A DNA stretch of 64,000 nt from Pleurodeles waltl. Lineage: Eukaryota; Chordata; Amphibia; Caudata; Salamandridae. Under the pieces are notes generated by a model. The model did no database searches. It was not told the DNA's origin and saw only the letters and a program-made list of their open reading frames with translations. Where the stretch lies: the NCBI RefSeq assembly GCF_031143425.1, contig NC_090439.1:645111465-645175464 (forward strand), in the 5' to 3' direction. This document shows, one piece after another, positions 56,940 to 64,000 of the stretch. The position numbers were made by a program, and so were the translations under genes. Each line of letters starts with the position of its first letter. Position 1 is the first letter of the stretch.

Positions 56940-58560
56940 AGAGACTGCAGAATTCAAGCCCACCCGTTTTTGTAGGTAGAAGATGAATTAACTAAAATGT
57001 GTTTCCCATAGAAGGGCTTTCATTATGGATTTAAAGATTGTCAGTGAGGCAATAGTGTGTAAGACCAGAAGTAAAGAGTTCCAGACTCTGGTTGCACTCA
57101 GTGAGAAGGCTTGGTCCATAAATTGTTCCTTTTAAATGGTAGGTGGTTCCAGAGGCAGGGAATGTGCATTTTGTGTTGTGCTAAATCCACCAGATAACTT
57201 TAGCTTGGCCGCCAAGAAATGTGGAGTGGAGTTGTGAAGAGCCTTGGAAGTGATGCAATCAATTTTTAAACAGGACTCACTTTAATGGGTAGTCAGCAGA
57301 ACATTTACACTACTAGTGAGATATGGCCATTCCTTTTGGCCCCAGAGAGGAGACGAGCTGCCACATGCAGAGCTGCTTTTAGTAGAGAGAGATGTATTTT
57401 GGGAAGACCTGTCAGTAGAGAGTTGAAGTAGTCAATTCTTGACAGCACCAGTGTTTGTGTCAGAGTTTTAAGATCTTGTTCTTGAATTAAGCAACATATT
57501 TCCCAGAGCAGATGCAATTGATTGCAGGCATGTTTGGTCATGATGTTGACTTGTGACACTAGACTGAAGGCCTCATTAGGAGTTTGGCCGTCCCATCATG
57601 GGACCACCAAACTTACTGGGAGGAAGCCACCTCCAATGCGGTGGCGTCCCCCTGCGCTATTACAATGTCCCTGCCGGTCTGACCGGCGGGAACATTGCAA
57701 CAGAGCAGTCCCTCTGGTCAGACCAGCAGGAACAGTGCTACCAGATAGCACTCGGCTCCTTTAAAGGAGCCGAGTGCTATCTGGTAGCACAGAGGGGGCC
57801 GACCAGCACCCTCAGATGGGCATTCTGTTAGTGCTGTGCAGGGGGGGCCCTGCACTGCCAATACCATGAACATGAGCAGGGTAGGAACCCCCCCCTGTGG
57901 CCCTCAGCACTTGTTCTCCTCCAGCCTCTTCATGGCCGGGTCCCCACCATGAAAAGGCTGGCAGAAAACAAGGTTGTAATCAGCTAGGCAGTGCTAAGTT
58001 CATCGCCACCCTGGCTGACTACAACCAAGGCTGCCGTCACCCAGTCAGGATCTGTGATCCTGGAGGGTGGTCATTGTCTTTAGGAGGGTCTGCCCACCTA
58101 ACTTGCAATGTCCTAGGACAGCCAGCCGTGTAATGAGGCCCTGAGTCTTTGGTCAAGGATTAATCTTAGGATTTTGACACTGTCTACTATGGTAGGTTTG
58201 CAGGTGAGATCCAGAATTGAACTGACAGTGTGGAATAGGATGAAGAGATGAGCAGAAATTCTGTTTTAGATCAATTCAGTTTAAAATGATAGGTAGTCAT
58301 CTAATCTGTAACCGTACTCCAAGAGGTTCAATGTACAAACTAAATAGGAGGGGGCTAGAATAGATTTGTGAATGATCTCTTGTGATAGGAGACCTCGTTC
58401 TGGGAGGTGTGAATCCAGTTTTAGTCTCTGTGACCTGTCAGTTTGGTATGACTTGAACACTTGAGAACCACTCCATCCATGCTGATCCGGTTTTTGAGAC
58501 AGTTAAGAGGCACGCAGTGGTTTACTGTATCAAGTTAAAGTAAAATAAAGCCTTAGCCCA
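56940..58560 (-). pseudogene. CR1/L2-like LINE reverse transcriptase, C-terminal part, split by a MITE
   Basis: Minus-strand reading from 58560: a TDRSQRLKLDSHLPERG-like block, SILAPSYLVCTLNLLEYGYR, then RLDDYLSF (catalytic YADDTQLYLSF-type site, lost here) and CKPTIVDSVKILRLILDQRL. After the MITE (57568-58141) it goes on with SLVSQVNIMTKHACNQLH and LTQTLVLSRIDYFNSLLTGL, then AALHVAARLLSG (57559-57305) and a decayed tail to about 56940. These blocks are characteristic of the CR1/L2/Rex group, not of L1. Many stops and shifts mark it as old. Confidence 0.85.
57568..58141. repeat. GC-rich palindromic MITE, copy 4
   Basis: Starts AGGCCTCATTAGGAGTTTGG and ends ...GCCGTGTAATGAGGCCC, flanked by TGA (57565-57567 and 58142-58144). 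A perfect fold-back lies near its middle: AGATAGCACTCGGCTCCTTT/AAAGGAGCCGAGTGCTATCT (57741-57782). 574 bp. Removing it with one TGA restores LINE reading across the site. Confidence 0.88.
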
Positions 58561-60526
58561 AGATGGAACACATATCTTTTGACACCTCTCTTTTTGTTGA
58601 TAAATTTTTCCTGCCATTTCATCTCCTTTCTTCCATCATCGGAACTAGGCAGTAGCTCTGCTTCGTTTATGCCCAGTTCAATCCTCCCATCTGCCACATG
58701 CAAGCCTGAGCTGCTGCTATCATTAGAAGAACTGCTAGTACCAGGTAAGAAAGGATGTGAGTGGGTATGACAAGAACCTTGAACAGTCCACTGCACCACA
58801 ATTCTGTGGGCATGTGCAGGAAAGACTCTATAAACTAACGAAGTAGGCAGTAATGGCACGCCGTTACTCCATTAGTTTCTAACAGCCCATATTTAAGGTC
58901 CGATCTCACTATCAAACATTTTCACTTTAATGGAATTACCCTTCATTACTAAGGTTCACCAGACCGAAGCAGAGGCGTAGCTATCAATAGGGATGATATG
59001 CAGGGGCATTGCAGCCCAGAGCTATGACGAGCTCATTGCTCCTCAATTATGGCTGCATTTTAATAGTGAACTGGGATTGGTGGGGCACTTTTCCTTGCTT
59101 GCATTGGGCCCATACCACCCTTGCCACACCACTGAGGCACACCAATGCGTTCTACTAGAAAGTTCAATTTGAACTAGCATTTGAATCTGAGTTTAGATGT
59201 GACTATTTCCACACATGACTATATGATACGTGACAAAAATCGTGGGTCTCCTACCTGAATCGGGTCTATGTGTGCTATGCTGCAGACTCTGTCGTGAAGT
59301 TTCTGTGTTCTCAAACTGAGTCGTCACTGGTGCCATTCAGAAATCCAAACTATCGCCGTTGACAATGTTTGTTTTAGAGCTTTCCGTTGTTTCTGCCATT
59401 GCTATAGGTTTCGAGCACTGAGGAAGCCGTGTTGGACACATTTGATTTGTGATGCATTCTTTCCCATACTGTTTAACATTACTTTTTACAGCCTTTATCG
59501 TTTTCCATTGATTTCATTAAAGGGTTTGAATGTCATTATTTCACATTGATTTATGCCCTGATGTATTATTGGTCAGGCGCTGGTCTTTCACCTGCTTTCT
59601 ATGCTCTTAGCACTATCGCGTTCCACATTTTGTAATCCTGGTCTACCAACTTGCCATGGCTTCCGGAGCAGAAAACCGCATTGTTTGAACACCTCTTTTT
59701 TTTTTTACTGAAAATGATCACACTGCGAGTTCAAGTGAGGAAGCTATTGTTAAAACTCCGCCTATATGGTCTAAAAGTCAACAACTCAGTTAATAAATCA
59801 CATTTACTTCCTTCTTACACTGTTGCTGAATGGCTTAGTTTCACGATCTCCCTCACGTTTTCAAATCTGATGTATCGAGATTATTAATTTTGTTAATATA
59901 TGGTTCAAAAGTTTACTTCCGTTTCGAATGCCCTTTTGGTAATATGGAAGCAAAGGCGATGCAGTGGCAATTGTCTTACTACCCAGTCCTCTCTCCTTAA
60001 AGACAACTAGCCCAAACCTTCTTGCGTGTTACCTAAATGTGATGTAGCATGATTTTCCACAGGGGCATAAAGATTAAAGCAACTTACTTACACTCTAGGC
60101 CGGGGCATACGACGGCTGCCTTACATACCATGATTGTGCAAATGTGCCAGCTAGTGAAGTCAATGCACCGCAGAATGTTGTCTGTCACCAGGGTTCGGTG
60201 AAATTATGGTTATTAGTACACATGGGCGTCAATTCACCAATATGCCATGGTAGCGGAAGTGACACACCATTTGACCTTTACTTTGACTCACACACATATG
60301 CTTACGAATACACACCGTCACACACTCTCTCACATAAACACACTCAACCACAAGCACCCATGCAACATACATTTAAAAGCATTTTTTTACTCAGCTACTA
60401 ACTAGCGTCTAATGCCTTCTAGGTATAATCCTTTTTACGCACTAGCAGTCAATTATATCATTCATATTTGTGTAATAAAAAAATTGACAGAAATCCAGGG
60501 ACATGAAGCTTCGCCAACGTCCATCG
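58561..60526. other. No gene recognised
   Basis: Mixed AT-rich DNA. A GGCGTAGCTATCAATAGGG ... GGGCCCATACCACCCTTGCC stretch (58973-59130) may be an old SINE or hAT-like MITE, but no ends can be shown. Confidence 0.3.
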
Positions 60527-60528
60527 GG

Positions 60529-60852
60529 ACATAGACTCCAACACCCTTGTTTAGTGTAAAAGGCCATTGATTAGGACAGGCTTGCTCATTATTAACACAT
60601 CAGAATAACCATAACTTGAATGTCAACTTTAACTTTAATCTTGTAACTCCCCTTCTTGTATCCTCACTTCAATCAACCACTTATCCTTTGCTCACCCAAT
60701 TTCCACTTCCATTCCCACACATCCCTGTTCCTTAGTATCCCCTGCCTGCCTAGGGCCTCATCAAGTCTGTCATCCTTCACCTGCTTCTTTTTCACCCTGG
60801 AAGGGTGAACAAGCTGCATCTGACACTCTACCCTCCCCATCTACTGCCCACT
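60529..60852. repeat. Direct repeat, outer copy (B2-like)
   Basis: CATAGACTCCAACACCCTTG ... CATCTACTGCCCACTCC. Repeated at 61730-62045 with roughly 90 percent identity by eye. Confidence 0.85.
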
Positions 60853-61151
60853 CCAAGCAACCTGCCCTAAAACTGGCATGAGCTCCCCCCCATCTCTGTC
60901 TTGCTGTTCGCACCAGATTCATCCATACAAACCTCACATCTGCAGAGTGGGTGGCTGACTCCTGCACTGCGTGATCTGCTAGCGCCGAAGAGGCCGATCT
61001 CCCGCCCCAGCCCCCTTTTAAACAAACCCTAAGACCCTCCCACGCCCACCCCGCAGCCTATCCGACCTGTGGCTGTCTGCATCCGGCCCGAGAGCTCCCA
61101 TGGAAAGACTGGACTGCGTCCAGCTCTCCGCAGGGCCCATATTGAGACATA
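60853..61151. repeat. Unique segment between direct repeats (A2-like)
   Basis: About 300 bp between the outer repeat and the MITE. In a Ngaro layout this would be the second copy of the element's left repeat, but the first copy lies outside the window, so this is inference. Confidence 0.45.
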
Positions 61152-61730
61152 GAGGGTCATTCTGACCCGGGCGGGTGGTGGACGCCGCCCGCCTGGCGGG
61201 AACCGCCAAATGGCCGCTTGACTTTCCCGCTGGGCCGGCGGGCGCCCGCCAAGGGAGCGCCCGCCGGCCCAGCGGGAAACGCCCTGCCACACAGAGGCCG
61301 GCTCCGAATGGAGCCGGCGGTGTTGCAGGGGTGCGACGGGTGCAGTTGCACCCATCGCAATTTTCACTGTCCATGCTGGGGCACTGTTAGGGGGCCCCTG
61401 CACTGCCCATGCCAGTGGCATGGGCAGTGAAGGGGCCCCCAGGGGCCCCACGACACCCGTTCCCGCCATCCTGTTCCTAGCGGTAAAAACCTCCAGAAAC
61501 AGGATGGCGGGAAGGGGGTCGGAATCTCCATGGCGGCGCTGCAAGCAGCGCCACCATGGAGATTCAGCCCAGCCAGGGGTAATCCGGCGGGAAACCGCCG
61601 GATCCCCTTTTCTGACCGCGGCTTTACCGCCGCGGTCAGAATGGGCACTGAAGCACCGCCAGCCTGTTGGCGGTGCTTCCGTGTCCATCCACCCTGGTGG
61701 TCCATGACCGCCGGGGTTGGAATGAGGGCC
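61152..61730. repeat. GC-rich palindromic MITE, copy 5
   Basis: Starts GAGGGTCATTCTGACCCGGG and ends ...GCCGGGGTTGGAATGAGGGCC, flanked by ATA (61149-61151 and 61731-61733). Closely related along its length to 28183-28745, with the same GCTGGGCCGGCGGGCG/CGCCCGCCGGCCCAGC arms and CCGCGGTCAGAATGGGC word. The open frames in both strands (up to 257 codons) follow from its palindromic GC composition. Confidence 0.88.
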
Positions 61731-62055
61731 ATAGACTCCAACACCCTTGTTTAGTGTAAATGGCCATTTATTAGGACAGGCTTGCTCATTAAAACACATC
61801 AAATAACCATAACTTGAACGTCAACTTTAACTTTAACCTTGTAACTCCCCTTCTTGCATCCTCACTTCAATCCACCACTTATCCTTTGCTCACCCAATTT
61901 CCACTTCCATTCCCACACACCCCTGTTCCTTAGTATCCCCTGCCTGACTCGGCCCCCCCCCCAGTCTGTCATCCTTCACCTGCTTCTTTTCACCCTGGAA
62001 GGGTGGACAATTCCACATCTGACTCTCCACCCTCCCCCATCTACTGCCAACCAGC
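61731..62055. repeat. Direct repeat, inner copy (B1-like)
   Basis: Starts ATAGACTCCAACACCCTTG, as in the outer copy, and ends near CATCTACTGCCAACCAGCAC just before the SGNH ORF. The MITE inserted three bases into this repeat. Confidence 0.85.
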
Positions 62056-62106
62056 ACAAACCCAATTGGCGTTTTGCTGCCCCACCAGCGAAACCACTGC
62101 AACACA

Positions 62107-62720
62107 TCATACCTTGCTTTCCATGTTACGACGCCAAATAGTTTCTCCCCATAAATTGGTCAACAGAAAACGCAACTCCATCATATAATGTGCATTCCCC
62201 ATTTCCGAGAGATGCACCCCGTCATCCCTGAAGAGCACCTGCTCCTCCTCCTTTATCCCCTCGTGTGTTAGTACTTTAATGCCCTGTGCCCAGCAAAAAA
62301 CACACATGACTCTATTGAGCTTCCTCCAAGCCCTCTCGATAGCCCCGGGCTTTTGTGCTCCACGCCATTTCCTCCATGGCACGAGCTCTGCCCAGACCAG
62401 GCAAGTCCCATGCAAGTTGCTTTTCATCATAACCAAGTCACACGGCATGTGTTGCAGTAGGGTGAGCCCAGAAAGATGGACCAAGTCATTCTCTCCCAGG
62501 TGTAACACCAAGACATCAGGACATCCCCACGTCAGCAATATTGATCTAATAAACGGAAGCAAATTGCCCCACCTCATGCTGCTCTTTCCCCACCGCAGCA
62601 ACTCGTGCCTGCTACTCAGGAGTCCCAAAGATCCTCCATAGACCTGCCGCTCAGCAAATTATGCCGCCCAATGAACAAAAGAGTGCCCAACCAACCAGGT
62701 GATCGCCTTATGAGTTTCCG
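62107..62720 (-). pseudogene. SGNH hydrolase-like ORF of Ngaro-like element
   Basis: SGNH/GDSL-type fold. The N-terminal block reads ITWLVGHSFVHWAA, with a Ser in the GDS-like position (GHS), followed by a TAA stop near 62670. The frame then continues to 62107 with LVLHLGENDLVHLSG (the Asn block, GEND) and DGVHLSEMGNAHYM (the catalytic Asp-x-x-His block). Its role in the element is unknown; esterase activity is only inferred from the fold. The spacing of the four blocks looks normal. Confidence 0.8.
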
Positions 62721-62859
62721 GGCCACTCACGCACAGGAAAAGAAAACAAGAGTCAGAATAAACAAGGAAATAACCCCCTTCCCCTCTGTCCATGACACCA
62801 CCCCCCTAGGCCCAGCTCCCTACTCGGACTGTTCATACAATGTTTTTCCCCTTAGCCAG

Positions 62860-63808
62860 TTAAGGCCGCATATAGCGCTCACAGCATTGCGATCTCCACC
62901 GTCCAATACGCCTGATCCTATCCCAATTCCACCCCAACCTGGCTGCCTCAGTCACTGCGCCAATCCTGAAAGAGTGTGCATCAAAATTGCTCTCCTATCT
63001 TCCCAGGCACCTTAAAACCATCCTCAGCACGGACAATAACTGGAACGCTGTTACCTTCATGCCATTCTCATGAATAAACACACTGTCTCTCTGACACACC
63101 CCACTCGTCTCGAACCGGGCATTTGTCTGACGCTCCCCCTGGCTCCAAACAGATCCACTTACCCTTACCTAACTGATCCGTCTTGGACCGTCGCAACCAA
63201 ATCCCTAGTCTCGCACCTTGCCGTTGCACCTCTCTAACTTTCAAAACCCCAGCTCTCCCCACCCCCAGCAATTCAGACACACGAAAAGCCCCAAAAAATA
63301 TCCATATCATACATAAACGAAATAAAGCCACCTCGTTGGCATTGAAACAACAAACTGGCAGCACATGCAAAATCTCCAATAACAACTCAAATGTGATGTC
63401 TTCACGAAGAAAAGATGATCCTGCACGCATTCTCCCCCATCCTTTTAACATCTTGCCCAGTTTGTCGTTTCTCGCAGGGTCACGACCAAAGAACAACTTC
63501 CCAAAGAAAGACACTCCTGTCAACTTGCCCCCAATCGTGGCCGGTGATAAGCCCCTCCGAATCAAAAACACCACAAAATGCAACACCCTAGACTCTAGCA
63601 TGCCTTGAGCCTGTGACCAAAATTGCCCCTTGTAAACTTCAAAATCCTGAAATTCCAACCATGCCAGGCGGTAACTCCTGAGGGTTGAGTCAGCAAGCGA
63701 CCGCTCCACGAGTCTCATGACTATCACGCACCCCACTCCCGAACGTCTGCCGGGACCGCTGTCTTGTGCTCTTCTGCACCAGGTGCCAGCTGCCGGAAAC
63801 ACTGCCAC
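62860..63808 (-). pseudogene. Tyrosine recombinase (DIRS/Ngaro type)
   Basis: Replaces the integrase in DIRS-order retroelements. The N-terminal SAM-like part reads STLRSYRLAWLEFQDF and VLHFVVFLIRRGLSPATIGG. The catalytic domain starts at GAFRVSELLGV (Arg176), with an RRSKTDQLGKGKW beta-hairpin Lys region. After a 1-nt frameshift near 63068 and one TAG near 63010 it continues with FDAHSFRIGAVTEAA (the H-x-x-R motif), IGRWRSQCCERYMRP (Tyr nucleophile) and a TAA stop at 62860-62862. All catalytic residues are present in the DNA, but the frame is broken twice. Confidence 0.88.
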
Positions 63809-63993
63809 TGCGAACGAGACAGGGAATCTGCAATGGAATTATTTACCTCAGGAATGTGCGCAGCCTTAAATATGATATTTAGAGTTAAACAACACAACAT
63901 GAACCTCCGGAGCAACCGCAGTACCCTAAGATCATTTGCTCTCTGCATGTTTACCAGCTCAACCACTGTCAAATTATCCACATGAAACATCAC
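63724..63993 (-). CDS. RNase H end of Ngaro-like polymerase ORF (partial)
   Basis: FHVDNLTVVELVNMQRAND, FMLCCLTLNIIFKAAHIPEV, NNSIADSLSRSQWQCFRQLA: the D-N-x-x-V and HIPG-N-x-x-AD-x-LSR blocks of the DIRS-type RNase H. It continues beyond the right edge of the window toward the reverse transcriptase. It overlaps the recombinase frame by about 85 bp in a different phase, as is usual in these elements. Confidence 0.85.
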   Translation of the reverse strand: MMFHVDNLTVVELVNMQRANDLRVLRLLRRFMLCCLTLNIIFKAAHIPEVNNSIADSLSRSQWQCFRQLAPGAEEHKTAVPADVREWGA

Positions 63994-64000
63994 TGATCTG

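Larger units (their letters stand above)
60527..64000 (-). mobile_element. Ngaro-like tyrosine-recombinase retrotransposon, 3' part
   Basis: Minus-strand element running off the right edge. Order in its own direction: RNase H end (63993-63724), tyrosine recombinase (63808-62860), SGNH hydrolase (about 62720-62107), a direct repeat (62055-61731), a spacer with a MITE, and a second copy of the direct repeat (60852-60529). There are no LTRs and no integrase. Recombinase plus SGNH ORF plus split direct repeats is the plan described for vertebrate Ngaro elements in the DIRS order. Gag and the RT palm are outside the window. Each coding block has at least one stop or shift, apart from the visible RNase H piece. 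Confidence 0.82.

Noticed and set aside
61029..61802. 257-codon minus-strand ORF
   Set aside because: It lies across the GC-rich palindromic MITE. Both strands are open and the residues follow the hairpin arms, not a protein fold.

Overview
The window looks like intergenic DNA from a very large vertebrate genome, most likely a salamander and perhaps a newt. No host protein-coding gene, rRNA or tRNA gene could be supported. Almost every interpretable stretch is a transposable element or a piece of one. The mix fits a giant amphibian genome: Harbinger elements with a separate Myb-like partner gene, L1-like and CR1/L2-like LINEs, Tc1/mariner, Ty3/gypsy, a tyrosine-recombinase (Ngaro-like) retroelement, tRNA- and 5S-like SINE sequence, and a GC-rich palindromic MITE family. 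The species assignment is inference. Element identities rest on protein motifs, terminal repeats and target-site duplications (TSDs) read from the sequence.

Layout. 1-2568: right part of Harbinger A, with a Myb-like partner on + and a convergent HARBI1 transposase on -. 2572-12.4 kb: an old minus-strand L1 cut by a tRNA-type SINE, by Harbinger A, by a full-length 6.7 kb minus-strand L1 (3521-10247, flanked by a perfect 16-bp TSD) and by a MITE. 12.4-14.6 kb: poorly explained DNA with an unidentified coding-like fossil. 14596-17274: a 2.7 kb non-coding element with TG...CA ends and a CTCTC TSD. 18.4-19.8 kb: a MITE-like repeat split by a solo LTR. 19.8-27.5 kb: decayed Harbinger B, which contains an array of ~150-bp repeats and is split inside its transposase by an intact Tc1/mariner (25245-26807). 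27.6-34.6 kb or beyond: Harbinger C, of which only the Myb-like gene is recognisable. 34.7-37.2 kb: SINE-like DNA with a 5S-rRNA-like hairpin and a minisatellite. 39081-43646: a minus-strand Ty3/gypsy element with both LTRs but no integrase core. 45.6-50.4 kb: unclassified repeats and a MITE with 3-bp TSD. 52.6-53.0 kb: a second gypsy RT relic. 56.9-58.6 kb: a CR1/L2-like LINE relic split by a MITE. 60.5-64.0 kb: the 3' part of a Ngaro-like element (RNase H, tyrosine recombinase, SGNH hydrolase, direct repeats), with a MITE in the repeat region.

The layers give a relative history. Old LINE and Harbinger copies were hit by SINEs, MITEs, LTR elements and L1. The Tc1 copy appears among the youngest, since its 338-codon transposase is open and both terminal repeats are nearly perfect. 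The gypsy LTRs differ at about 7 of 182 positions plus one 5-nt indel, so that insertion is intermediate in age. The only complete, unbroken ORF with a recognisable product is the Tc1 transposase. The Myb-like ORF at the left edge is open but truncated by the window.
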